Origin: Qipengyuania flavescens
GTDB lineage: Bacteria > Pseudomonadota > Alphaproteobacteria > Sphingomonadales > Sphingomonadaceae
Assembly: GCF_029688735.1 (NCBI RefSeq)
Contig: NZ_JARULD010000005.1
Location: 1 to 64,000, forward strand
DNA length: 64,000 nucleotides
Direction of reading: 5' to 3'
Position numbers and translations under genes: made by a program. Each line of letters opens with the position of its first letter. The stretch's first letter is position 1. Below, piece after piece: positions 7,507 to 15,676 of the stretch. The notes below the pieces were generated by a model. That model was not told where the DNA came from. It worked only from the letters and a program-made list of their open reading frames with translations, and did no database searches.

Positions 7507-8013
7507 TCAGAAGTCAGTCGAGAGGGAGACGTCGCCGGCCTGTATGTGCGTTTCGCCATTCGGCAGTTCGAGGATGGTGACGTCCCCATCGGGGCCGGCC
7601 TCGACCAAAGCGTCGACCGGGCCGCCGCTCGATTTATTCGGTGAAGGAGGGGCTTTGCCGTGAAGGGCAGCAAATCGATCGGATCTCCGAAGACCGGCGA
7701 ACGCTGCATCGTTGAGCGCAGTGGCCGCATTGGGCAGGCCAAGCTCGATGGCCTTTTCCAATTCGTCGAAGGCGCGGCCCTCGTTTCCCGCCAGCGCCTC
7801 TGCACGCGCTTGTTCATAAAATGCGGAAGGATCGTTCGGATGGGCTTCTACAACATCGGCAGCAAGCTCGACCGCCCGCCCGAAGTTGCGCGCGACGATC
7901 TCGGCGCGCACCGCGTCGATGCTTTGCGAACCGTCAGACCAATCGTCCAATCCGCAACCACATAACAGAACGGGGAGAAACACTCCCGCGCTGCGCGCCA
8001 AAAATCTCGCCAT
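7507..8013 (-). CDS. TPR-containing lipoprotein
   Basis: 168-residue exported protein. The signal peptide ARSAGVFLPVLLCGCG ends in a lipobox with Cys at about 18-20. Residues 40-95 form two TPR-like helical hairpins (ARNFGRAVELAADVVEAHPN, AFYEQARAEALAGNEGRAFD, ELEKAIELG), followed by a short repeat remnant and an acidic C-terminal tail (ILELPNGETHIQAGDVS). It probably acts as an envelope scaffold together with the truncated downstream protein. No specific function can be assigned. Confidence 0.65.
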   Translation of the reverse strand: MARFLARSAGVFLPVLLCGCGLDDWSDGSQSIDAVRAEIVARNFGRAVELAADVVEAHPNDPSAFYEQARAEALAGNEGRAFDELEKAIELGLPNAATALNDAAFAGLRRSDRFAALHGKAPPSPNKSSGGPVDALVEAGPDGDVTILELPNGETHIQAGDVSLSTDF

Positions 8014-8129
8014 TTCTTTCCCCCCTGGGATCGCAATCTCTTTCGGATTCAGCGATCTAGGTGATGCATAATCAGATCCGGCTAAGTTTCTAGATTAATT
8101 TCTTAATAATTTTCCGTGCGGTGGAAAAC

Positions 8130-9122
8130 TTAGTTGCCGTGGGTATTTGACCGATTTCGCCATTCGTCGAAGAACGGCACTAAATCAGCAGGCAACTCGG
8201 CGGCGAATGCTTCGTCCAAGTTGTATTGCGGCATAGCCTCGGAAACTGCATCGAGAAGCGCCTTGCCCTGCGCAACGTCTTTCCTTCGCTTCAAGGAATT
8301 GCGCTTGGCCTGCGAGCCCAGCCATAGTTTGTGGAGCGCGAACCAGCGTGGATCGGGCGCAACAATGCGTGCGGGGGTTCCGTCGCGGCATGGCACGACT
8401 TGATCGACGCGGCGACCGGGTAGCAGCCATTCCTGTTCCGGCAAGGGCACGGGCTTGGGCCGGTCTTTAGCTCCCAGTGTCTCAGCCCGCGACGGGGCAA
8501 CCAGCAGCTCGACCTCGTAGGCCTTGGCGTTGCGCGCCTGAAAGTCGCGTTCGGTGTTGATCGTGAAGGTGGGATCGACCGCCTTCAGCATCTCCCACAC
8601 GACAGCCTCGTTGGCTTCTTCCTCGGCGGCCCAGGCGAGATCGAAGTCCTCAGTTTCATCAGGCACGTCGTTGAAACTTCCCGCCGCCTCGATCGCATAG
8701 GCCGCCATGGCGTTTGTACCGACGACGAGAAGGTGGGAGCCCAGCAGGCCGCGGCGATCGGCCTCCCTCAGTATCGGGCCGGCGTCTGCTGACAGGAGGG
8801 GGAGGCGGAGTGCGCGCGCGATCCGGCTGCTCTCGGACAGCGCCTCGCCCGCGCCTTCGCGGCGCTGCTTGGCGGACTGTTTGCGCTCCCTGTATTCCTC
8901 GAACTGCTGCTGCTTCTCGTCATCCCAGGCGCCAAGGCTCGTCCCGTTGCCCGATCTGTCGTGAATTTCGTAAAGATACTCGTACTCGCCGACCTTCTTG
9001 CGGCGCAGGTCGTAGGGCAGGGATGCAAGGTCCCGCTCGGCCTCGATCCATACTTCATAGCGCTGGCGCAGGTTGATGAGCGCGCGTTCCTGCTCAGGTG
9101 AAAAGGGGCGAATAACAGGCAT
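8130..9122 (-). CDS. GSU2403-family nucleotidyltransferase-fold protein
   Basis: 330-residue cytoplasmic protein resembling the GSU2403 / NTP_transf_8 family. An N-terminal helical, charged region (FEEYRERKQSAKQRREGAGE) precedes the nucleotidyltransferase core: HLLVVGTNAMAAYAIEAAG, then DVPDETEDFDLAWAAEE, where the D-x-D (DFDLAW) pair would bind metal. The C-terminal helical part includes DPRWFALHKLWLGSQAKRNS and KRRKDVAQGKALLDAV. Members of this fold occur in toxin-antitoxin and defence loci, and the setting in an integrated element fits, but no antitoxin partner is evident. The gene sits alone between the TPR lipoprotein and a divergent unknown gene. Confidence 0.65.
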   Translation of the reverse strand: MPVIRPFSPEQERALINLRQRYEVWIEAERDLASLPYDLRRKKVGEYEYLYEIHDRSGNGTSLGAWDDEKQQQFEEYRERKQSAKQRREGAGEALSESSRIARALRLPLLSADAGPILREADRRGLLGSHLLVVGTNAMAAYAIEAAGSFNDVPDETEDFDLAWAAEEEANEAVVWEMLKAVDPTFTINTERDFQARNAKAYEVELLVAPSRAETLGAKDRPKPVPLPEQEWLLPGRRVDQVVPCRDGTPARIVAPDPRWFALHKLWLGSQAKRNSLKRRKDVAQGKALLDAVSEAMPQYNLDEAFAAELPADLVPFFDEWRNRSNTHGN

Positions 9123-9274
9123 CAGGAGTTGTTATCCCACATTCTGCCGAGTCGCAAGAATGTGGGATAAATAAGGATTATTGGAAGGGGGAGGGGTGGC
9201 TGACGCCGGAAGGTGAAAATTCCATCCAGGGCGCGCAGACTTGCAGCCAGCTGCGCGCCGCCCGGAGACATTCC

Positions 9275-9712
9275 ATGAGAAAGAAGACCAACGGTGCCGG
9301 TGCGGTGTCCTACGCCCGTGCCTTGAAGGTCTGTCAAAATCTGGCGGTGCTCACCGCCTACGAAGTGCTTGGCGACCAGATATTGCATCCCGCCGATGAG
9401 CGGCGATCGTCGCCGACCGAATCTTTGGTTCTCATGCCGGGCATCCGGCTCACCTCGGATAAGATGGCAGAAGGTATTGCGAGGCTTGGCACGAGCGCCC
9501 TCGGCGTGAGGGCGGTCCAGGCTTCTAGCGGCGAATATATTGCCGACTTCACAGTGCTCTTCGCCACCGGCGCAAGCGCGGAACGCTATCAGGACATGCG
9601 CGCATGGCTCCACCGCGACGAAGGGCTCTATCTCATCCCGGATGACACGGGGAGGGGAAGCGGAAAGCCATCGCGTAACGCTCTCTGCTTGGACTTGAGC
9701 TGTTCTGGGTGA
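9275..9712 (+). CDS. hypothetical protein, possibly 3'-altered
   Basis: 145-residue open frame with a good ribosome binding site (CCCGGAGA, about 7 bases before the ATG). The body SYARALKVCQNLAVLTAYEV, MPGIRLTSDKMAEGIARLGT, SALGVRAVQASSGEYIADFT looks like a genuine globular protein. The last 20 residues (RGSGKPSRNALC and on) are of different character, so the 3' end may have been replaced. I do not recognise the family. It is the last gene before the tRNA end of the element. Confidence 0.45.
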   Translation: MRKKTNGAGAVSYARALKVCQNLAVLTAYEVLGDQILHPADERRSSPTESLVLMPGIRLTSDKMAEGIARLGTSALGVRAVQASSGEYIADFTVLFATGASAERYQDMRAWLHRDEGLYLIPDDTGRGSGKPSRNALCLDLSCSG

Positions 9713-9992
9713 AGCTGGTCATCGAGCTGATAATAGGGAGCCATCGCGCCAGCGTAGCGCAAATTCGCAATTGCACCAGTGGGATAGGTGTTTGAGCCCG
9801 ATCTGCTCTGACAGCTTGCATGCGAAGCCGCACCAATACGATCATTGATCGCTTCGTCGGCCGCTTCACCGCCAGCCATTCGTGTCGGACTGGGATGAGT
9901 GATTCACTCGATAGCATACGGAAAACATACCGCAAGAATTGCGTACGCATTACGTACGCGTCTCGTATGAGCCATCTAAGTCATTGAAAAGG
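9713..9992. other. right end of element, no gene; recombinase site candidate
   Basis: This 280-bp stretch between the unknown gene and the tRNA carries no credible coding frame. It contains GCGTACGCA (9941-9949) directly followed by TTACGTACGCG (9950-9960), the latter matching the 11-bp repeats near the left end. The element therefore has related motifs just inside both attachment repeats. Confidence 0.4.
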
Positions 9993-10069
<77 letters not shown>

Positions 10070-10205
10070 TTGCGGGGCTGTTCGGCCCTTCGGCGAGCGG
10101 GCCGCTTAGCAAAGCGGGCAGGGGCTCGCCAGTGCTAATCGCATTCCCGCGGATCGGCGCGCCGCGTTAGCCATTTGGCAAGGAGCGGGGCGTAATTCTT
10201 GCCGA

Positions 10206-10604
10206 ATGAGCGCGATCTCCCACGAATTCGACCTGAGTGAAGCCACCATGCTGCCGCCGGCCGATCCGGGTCCGCGCGCAGTGCCCGAGGTCGAGGATCT
10301 CGCTGCCCGCTGGGAGGCGGTGCACGAAGCAGCCGCAGCGGTCGGAAAGCTGGCGCAGCTGGGGCGCGAAACCCTGACCGAAGACATCGCCTCGCTCCCG
10401 CTTCGCGCCGCTGCGAGGGGCGGATGGCATTATGAGATGGTTGCCCGCGGAATCGACGATCTGGCCGCCGTCATGCAGCCGGGCCTGCGCGCGCTGCTGT
10501 CGCTGACGGCCGGCGGGCAAGATACGACTGCCGCCGCGCTCACATTATGGCGCGAATTCCATATGGCGCGCACGGCCATTCTGGGCTTGGTCCCGGTCGA
10601 ATAG
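10206..10604 (+). CDS. conserved hypothetical protein
   Basis: 132-residue soluble, mostly helical, acidic protein with no signal peptide or membrane segment. Features include a proline-rich start (TMLPPADPGPRAVPEVEDLA), a helical region WEAVHEAAAAVGKLAQLGRE and a C-terminal helix LTLWREFHMARTAILG. Codon usage is the strong GC3 type of the chromosome, unlike the element to the left. It is not recognised. It precedes mmcB in the same direction. Confidence 0.55.
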   Translation: MSAISHEFDLSEATMLPPADPGPRAVPEVEDLAARWEAVHEAAAAVGKLAQLGRETLTEDIASLPLRAAARGGWHYEMVARGIDDLAAVMQPGLRALLSLTAGGQDTTAAALTLWREFHMARTAILGLVPVE

Positions 10605-10670
10605 TCTCTGCAAATTGAATTACCGGTCGCGACGCTTGACTGCGTTCGCGCTCTGTTCCAATTGGAGGCG

Positions 10671-11153
10671 ATGACCGAACCGGCTCTCGCCCAAACAGAT
10701 ACGGCTGCCAACGTGGCGCGCGGGATCGCGCGGCTTTTCGCGCGCAACGACATCTGGTGCATCCCCGAGATGCCGCTGCGTAACGGGCGGCGGGCGGACC
10801 TTATGGGCATCGATCCCAAAGGGCAGGTGATCATCGTCGAGATCAAGGTCCAGCGCAGCGACCTGCTGGGTGATGGCAAATGGCCCGACTATCTCGACCA
10901 TTGCGACCGATTTTATTGGGGCGTACCGCCGGGGCTCGATCGCGCACCGCTAGAAGGTCTGGACTACCAGCCGGACTGCTGCGGCATCATCGTGGCCGAT
11001 GGCTACGACGGCGAGATTCTGCGCCCCGCGCCACTTCGTCCGCTGGCCGCCGCGCGTCGCAAGGTCGAGGTCGAGCGGCTGGCGCGTGCCGCCATGCGGC
11101 GCACGACCGTTGCCTATGATCCACACTGCGCGCCCTGGGGCGGCGGGGACTGA
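10671..11153 (+). CDS. mmcB: MmcB family DNA repair protein
   Basis: About 160-residue protein of the MmcB (DUF1052) family, a DNA-repair-associated nuclease-like protein linked in Caulobacter to mitomycin C resistance and the SOS response. The visible PD-(D/E)XK-like core is EMPLRNGRRADLMGIDPKGQ then VIIVEIKVQRSDLLGDGKWP, with Asp, Glu and Lys (ADLM, EIK) as catalytic candidates, and DHCDRFYWGVPPGLD after. The ATG at 10671 is chosen; TTG at 10662 is the alternative. A -35-like TTGACT (10636) and -10-like CAATTG (10659) would place transcription start almost on this ATG, so the message may be leaderless. Confidence 0.8.
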   Translation: MTEPALAQTDTAANVARGIARLFARNDIWCIPEMPLRNGRRADLMGIDPKGQVIIVEIKVQRSDLLGDGKWPDYLDHCDRFYWGVPPGLDRAPLEGLDYQPDCCGIIVADGYDGEILRPAPLRPLAAARRKVEVERLARAAMRRTTVAYDPHCAPWGGGD

Positions 11154-11202
11154 CACAGGACCTGTTAACCGGCTTCGGGTTAGGGCATGGTCCGACCAAG
11201 CC

Positions 11203-11919
11203 ATGTGGACCGCCATCATCCTTTCCGCCGTTTCGATGACGCTGATCGTCGCCGCGCGCTATGCCGCGACGAGCGGGCTGTTCGCGGCGATCACCGGGCG
11301 TGTGAAGCCCGGCTATCATGCAAAGCTCGGCCCGCAGATCAGGCGAGAAATCGGCTGGTCGCTCGCGTCGGCGGCGATCTACGGAATTCCGGCAGGCGTG
11401 GTCGCCTGGGGCTGGCAGGAACGCGGCTGGACACAGATCTACACCGGCTGGAACGACTATCCGCTATGGTACCTCGCCCTCGCTCCACTGCTCTACCTGT
11501 TCGCGCACGACACCTGGTTTTACTGGACCCACCGCTGGATGCACGAGCCGCGCCTGTTCCGCATCGCCCATGCCGTCCACCATGCCAGCCGCCCGCCGAC
11601 GGCCTGGGCGGCGATGAGCTTCCATCCGTGGGAAGCGCTGACCGGGGCGATCGTCATCCCCCTGCTCGTCTTCGTGATCCCGATCCATGTCGCCATGCTG
11701 GGCGTCGTCCTGCTGGTGATGACGGTGATGGGCGTCACCAATCACATGGGTTGGGAGATGTTCCCCCGCCGGCTGGTTCATTCGCGGTTAGGCGGGTGGC
11801 TGATAACCGCCAGCCACCACCAGCGTCACCACGAAGAATACAAATGCAATTACGGCCTCTATTTTCGCTTCTGGGACCGGCTGTGCGGAACCGACCGCGG
11901 CCTGAGCGCACGCATATGA
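11203..11919 (+). CDS. sterol desaturase / fatty acid hydroxylase family protein
   Basis: 238-residue membrane-bound di-iron oxygenase of the fatty acid hydroxylase superfamily. Four hydrophobic segments surround the histidine clusters: HDTWFYWTHRWMH, HAVHHASRPP, and C-terminal ASHHQRHHEEYKCNYG. Together these form the eight-His di-iron site. The start MWTAIILS at 11203 avoids an upstream basic extension. The gene overlaps the DUF2141 gene by 4 bp (ATGA). Substrates in this family include sterols, carotenoids and sphingolipid or ornithine-lipid fatty acids; none can be chosen from the sequence. Confidence 0.8.
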   Translation: MWTAIILSAVSMTLIVAARYAATSGLFAAITGRVKPGYHAKLGPQIRREIGWSLASAAIYGIPAGVVAWGWQERGWTQIYTGWNDYPLWYLALAPLLYLFAHDTWFYWTHRWMHEPRLFRIAHAVHHASRPPTAWAAMSFHPWEALTGAIVIPLLVFVIPIHVAMLGVVLLVMTVMGVTNHMGWEMFPRRLVHSRLGGWLITASHHQRHHEEYKCNYGLYFRFWDRLCGTDRGLSARI

Positions 11920-12380
11920 AGCGCGGACCTAGAACGAAAGCCATCGCCCTGCTGGCTCTGCCCTTTGGCTTGGTGCTGGCCGGCACATCGCCGCATATCG
12001 ACCAGGCCAAGGTCACGGTGACCGTCACCGACCTGCGCAATGCCGAAGGGGTCGTGCGCGCCTGCATGACGAAGGACGAGAGCAAGTTCCCAAAATGTCG
12101 CGGCGTTCCGGGTGCCTACGCCACCACTGCGGATGCGCGCGAGGGGACCGTCACCTTCACCTTCTCCGACGTGAAACCGGGCCGCTATGCCATCGCGCTG
12201 CTGCATGACGAGAACGGCAACGGCAAGGCCGACCGCGCGCTCGGCATGATGCCGAAAGAAGGGTTCGGTTTCTCGCGCGATGCGAAGGTCCGCATGGGGC
12301 CGCCCAGCTTCGAGGATGCGGTCTTCCCGGTCGGTGCCGCGAACGAGAAGCTGACGATCCGCATGCGCTACATGCTGTAA
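11916..12380 (+). CDS. DUF2141 exported protein
   Basis: 154-residue secreted protein. It has a signal peptide (TKAIALLALPFGLVLAG), then the DUF2141 domain: VTVTVTDLRNAEGVVRACMT, DVKPGRYAIALLHDENGNGK and GMMPKEGFGFSRDAKVRMGP. The fold is a small beta-sandwich with an extra disulfide candidate pair (ACM / KCRG). It is translationally coupled to the desaturase-like gene. The biochemical role of the family is unknown. Confidence 0.75.
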   Translation: MKRGPRTKAIALLALPFGLVLAGTSPHIDQAKVTVTVTDLRNAEGVVRACMTKDESKFPKCRGVPGAYATTADAREGTVTFTFSDVKPGRYAIALLHDENGNGKADRALGMMPKEGFGFSRDAKVRMGPPSFEDAVFPVGAANEKLTIRMRYML

Positions 12381-12409
12381 CGCCACACGCTGCTGGCGCG
12401 GCAAAGGTT

Positions 12410-12437
12410 GGTAAACGTATTTAACCATATGTTTACC
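12410..12437. promoter_or_regulatory. inverted repeat with CtrA-like half site
   Basis: GGTAAAC (12410-12416) and GTTTACC (12431-12437) form a perfect 7-bp inverted repeat. Between them is TTAACCAT (12421-12428), the half-site sequence known for the alphaproteobacterial regulator CtrA, followed at N7 spacing by TTTACC. The element lies 58 bp upstream of the PAS-like gene. Binding by CtrA is inference. Confidence 0.4.
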
Positions 12438-12494
12438 ACGCACCCTTCATACCCCCCTGCGAACGAGCACAACTCTTCGGGGGCGTAGGAAACC

Positions 12495-14507
12495 ATGGAC
12501 AGGCTAGGCGGCTATTTCGGCGCGCATGAACCGGACGATCCGGTCGACGACTATGTCGACGAGGACGATGCCGATATCCAGCCCCCGCCGTCTCCCGTCG
12601 GTCAGGACGAGCGGCGCATGCAGGTGCGCGCCTACAACCACTGGGCCAGCCTGCTCGGCGATCGCAACTATCCCGACATCGACGATCTCGAGCCCGACCG
12701 GCTCGACGACTTCGGCCCCTATTCCGTGCTGCTCGACTTCACCGACGGGATCGAGGACCCGGCCGTGCAATATGTCGGCGCGGATCTGGCCGACGAGTGC
12801 GGCCATGACGAGCTGATCATCCGCCTGTCGGATGTGCCGAGCCGCTCCGTGCTCAGCCGCATCACCGACCACTACATGCAGATCCTCGCCAACCAGGCGC
12901 CGATCGGATTCGAAGCGGAATTTGTCAACGATCGCGGTTCGACAGTGCTCTATCGCGGGATTTTGCTGCCCTACTCGAGCGACAACGAGACGATCGATTT
13001 CATCTACGGCGTCATCAACTGGAAAGAGATGGCCGACCAGTCGACGGCGGACGAGCTGCTGCTCGAAATCGGGCAGTCGCTGGGCGAACACGAGGAAGAA
13101 GCGGCCAGCTCCGCCGAGCCGGATACGCTCGAAACAGCCGAGACCCTGACAGCCGCCGATGGTGCTGAAGAAGCGGTTGAGGGCGAGGACGTGAGCGACG
13201 ACATTCTCGACCTCGGCAGCGCGGAGATGGTCGTGGAAGAAAGCGAAGACGCCCTGCCCCTGCCCGCCTTCGGAGCAAGCGCCACTAGCGAGCAGGACAT
13301 CGGCTCGAGTCGGATCGACGCGCTCGGCAATCCGATCGGCGCGCACCCCGGCCAGGACGACACCGACTATGTCGACGATGGCGGCGGGTTCGACGATTTC
13401 GACAACAGCATAAAGACGGCGGCCGATTACGGCCTGCCCGACTGGGACGAAGATCCCGAAGCCGACGATGTGGACGATCTGGTCGATCCGCTCGACGACG
13501 AGGAAGCCTCGAGCAGCCTGATGTCGCTCGTCAGCCGTGGAGAGCGGAGGAAGAAGGCCGTCGACCTTTCGGCCAGCGAAGCCGCGCCTGCCGTACCGCA
13601 AGGCTACGAAGGGGAAGAGCCCGATGCGGCTTTTGTTATGCCCGAAGCCTATACGCCGCCGGTGGAGGACGAAGCCGAGGCGGACGAAACATCCGAATGG
13701 GCGGATTGGGATGGCGCGGACGAGGCGGTCGAAGCCTTCGAACCGGAACTCGCGCCCGAAGAAACACCCGAGCCCGAACCGGTCGCCGAAATGGTGCCGG
13801 AACTCGAACCGGAAACGGCGGTCGAGGCGGAGCCCGAAACCGACTCGGTCCCAAGCGAACCGGACTACCGGCCGGCCGTCGTGGTCGATCCCGAAGATGC
13901 GCCGGAAGGCCTCTACGATTGCCTCGCCGCAGCGCGGGAGCAGGCGCAGGCTGCACAGAATACCGAGGATCGCAGCCGCAAGGCGCTCTATGCCGCGGTC
14001 GCGCTGGCTTACGACTTCAGCCTCGAATCGCAGGACGATCCCGACGGCTTCGAAGACCTGCTTTCGGACAACGGCCTGACCGTTCAGGACCGGGCGCCGA
14101 TGACGCCGGTGGTCAAGCTGGTCTTCGGCGCGGATTACGACAAGACGCGCCTTACCGAATATGCCGCCGTCTTGTCCCACGCCCATCGCCTCAACGTCGA
14201 GCGCGGTGCGCTGGCAGCCTTCCTCCACGAAGCCGAGGGCGGGCTCAAGGGCGTCGTCCAGGCCGAGCGCCGGGCGCGCAAGGAAGAGCAGGGCAAGCAG
14301 GTCGACGACCACAAGGCGATCAAGCCCGCGCTGGCACGCAAGCTGCGCAAGCTCGACGAACTGGCGCTGGCCGATCTCGACGAACACGGTCCGGAATTCG
14401 CGCTGGTCATGGTTCGCCGGACACCTTCGGGCGAGCTGGTTGTGCTGGGCGAATTGCCCGAGGATATCCCGGCGCTGGAGCGCGCCGCACGCAAGCTGCT
14501 CGGCTGA
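12495..14507 (+). CDS. large acidic protein with N-terminal PAS-like domain
   Basis: 670 residues. Residues about 35-180 form a PAS_5-like domain (QVRAYNHWASLLGDRNYPDI, FGPYSVLLDFTDGIEDPAVQ, LYRGILLPYSS, FIYGVINWKEMADQ). Residues about 190-470 are low-complexity and very acidic, with repeated E/D-P tracts (EETPEPEPVAEMVPELEPET). The C-terminal 200 residues are helical (ARKLRKLDELALADLDEHGP, ALVMVRRTPSGELVVLGELP). No catalytic motif is visible, so it is probably a sensory or scaffold protein, perhaps tied to cell-cycle or polar functions, given a CtrA-like site upstream. A promoter region of 114 bp separates it from DUF2141. Confidence 0.65.
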   Translation: MDRLGGYFGAHEPDDPVDDYVDEDDADIQPPPSPVGQDERRMQVRAYNHWASLLGDRNYPDIDDLEPDRLDDFGPYSVLLDFTDGIEDPAVQYVGADLADECGHDELIIRLSDVPSRSVLSRITDHYMQILANQAPIGFEAEFVNDRGSTVLYRGILLPYSSDNETIDFIYGVINWKEMADQSTADELLLEIGQSLGEHEEEAASSAEPDTLETAETLTAADGAEEAVEGEDVSDDILDLGSAEMVVEESEDALPLPAFGASATSEQDIGSSRIDALGNPIGAHPGQDDTDYVDDGGGFDDFDNSIKTAADYGLPDWDEDPEADDVDDLVDPLDDEEASSSLMSLVSRGERRKKAVDLSASEAAPAVPQGYEGEEPDAAFVMPEAYTPPVEDEAEADETSEWADWDGADEAVEAFEPELAPEETPEPEPVAEMVPELEPETAVEAEPETDSVPSEPDYRPAVVVDPEDAPEGLYDCLAAAREQAQAAQNTEDRSRKALYAAVALAYDFSLESQDDPDGFEDLLSDNGLTVQDRAPMTPVVKLVFGADYDKTRLTEYAAVLSHAHRLNVERGALAAFLHEAEGGLKGVVQAERRARKEEQGKQVDDHKAIKPALARKLRKLDELALADLDEHGPEFALVMVRRTPSGELVVLGELPEDIPALERAARKLLG

Positions 14508-14572
14508 CGCGGCTTACGCATTCCAACTTTGCAGTTGCTTAGGGGGCCCGCGCTTCGCTAGCTCCGGCGGCG

Positions 14573-15676
14573 ATGCCCTTTCGCCCGACCGCTCCGGTTC
14601 GTATCCAGCCCTATTTCGGCTATCGCAACGAAACCCGCCTGTTCATCACGGGCCGCGCCCTGCGCTCGCGTGTGGGCGCCTTCGAGAAGCGCAGCAAATG
14701 GCGCGCCGCAAAAACCATGCTGGCGCAATTCGCCAGCCACGAGGTGCCCGAACTGCCGGTCCAGCTGGAGATCGTCAGTCCCTCCGGCGAAAACCGGCGG
14801 CATCAGGGGCTGACCGACAAGGAAGGTTTCGTTCGCTTCGACATTACGCTCGACGGCGACTGGCCGCTGGCCGACACGCCGGAATGGGAAACTGTCGTCT
14901 TCCACTGGAGCAATGGCGAGGGCGAACATTGCGTGGACGGACATGTCTTGGCTCCCGGCCGGACCACCGGCCTCGGTGTCATTTCCGACATCGACGATAC
15001 AATCATCGAAACCGGCATTACCGGCGATTTCCGAGCGGTGCTGCGCAACTGGCGGCGCGTGTTGCTGCAGATGCCGGAAGAGCGCATTCTCGTGCCGGGT
15101 GCGGATGTTTTCTACAACGCACTCGGTGGCGGTGAGCCCCTATCCGAAGGGCAGGGTCATGCGGGCGAGCATCTGAGAGCAAGCGACCGGCCGTTCTTCT
15201 ACGTTTCTTCAAGCCCGTGGAACCTCTTCAGCTACCTCGTTACCTATATCCGAAGCCGCGGACTGCCGCTTGGCCCCATCATGCTGCGCGACTGGGGCCT
15301 CAACCGCGACACGTTCGGATCGGGCAGCCACGGTGCCCACAAGCGCGCCGCTATCGAGGGCATTCTCGCGACCTATCCAGATCTCAAGTTCGCCATGATC
15401 GGCGACGACAGCCAGGGCGATCTGACTGCATTCGGCGCCATCGCGGTCGATAATCCCGGCCGCATCCGCGCTATTTTCATTCGCAAGGTCGGCGAAGCCA
15501 TGAGCCCCGAAGAAACCGCCGCCAAGGCCGCGATCGAAGCGGCTAACATCCCGCTGTGGCTGGGCGACAGCTATGAGACCGGGCACGAATTTCTCGCCTC
15601 GATCGGCCTGCTCGGCGATCAGGAAACGCGCGCGATTGTCGATACGATCAAGGAAACGGACCCGAAAGCGAAGTGA
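14573..15676 (+). CDS. App1-family phosphatidate phosphatase domain protein (DUF2183)
   Basis: 367-residue protein of the App1/DUF2183 family. The HAD-like motif GVISDIDDTIIETGI lies at about 145-160, the second motif is FFYVSSSPWNLFSYL, and the third FAMIGDDSQGDL, giving the DxDxT, S and K/DD residues of a HAD phosphatase. The N-terminal beta-rich domain (LPVQLEIVSPSGENRRHQGL) is usual for the bacterial branch. The likely substrate is phosphatidic acid, inferred from the yeast App1 homologue. It ends in an overlapping GTGA with the next gene, so both are expected to be co-translated. Confidence 0.8.
   Translation: MPFRPTAPVRIQPYFGYRNETRLFITGRALRSRVGAFEKRSKWRAAKTMLAQFASHEVPELPVQLEIVSPSGENRRHQGLTDKEGFVRFDITLDGDWPLADTPEWETVVFHWSNGEGEHCVDGHVLAPGRTTGLGVISDIDDTIIETGITGDFRAVLRNWRRVLLQMPEERILVPGADVFYNALGGGEPLSEGQGHAGEHLRASDRPFFYVSSSPWNLFSYLVTYIRSRGLPLGPIMLRDWGLNRDTFGSGSHGAHKRAAIEGILATYPDLKFAMIGDDSQGDLTAFGAIAVDNPGRIRAIFIRKVGEAMSPEETAAKAAIEAANIPLWLGDSYETGHEFLASIGLLGDQETRAIVDTIKETDPKAK

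Noticed and set aside
9122-9613. 163-codon minus-strand frame beside the tRNA element end
   Set aside because: It opposes the frame at 9275-9712, which has the better ribosome site and more natural composition; the minus frame has none.
12504-14387. 627-codon open frame antisense to the PAS-like gene
   Set aside because: GC3-rich coding strand produces a long antisense frame; the product is a repetitive basic/valine pattern without motifs and the sense gene has a coherent domain layout.
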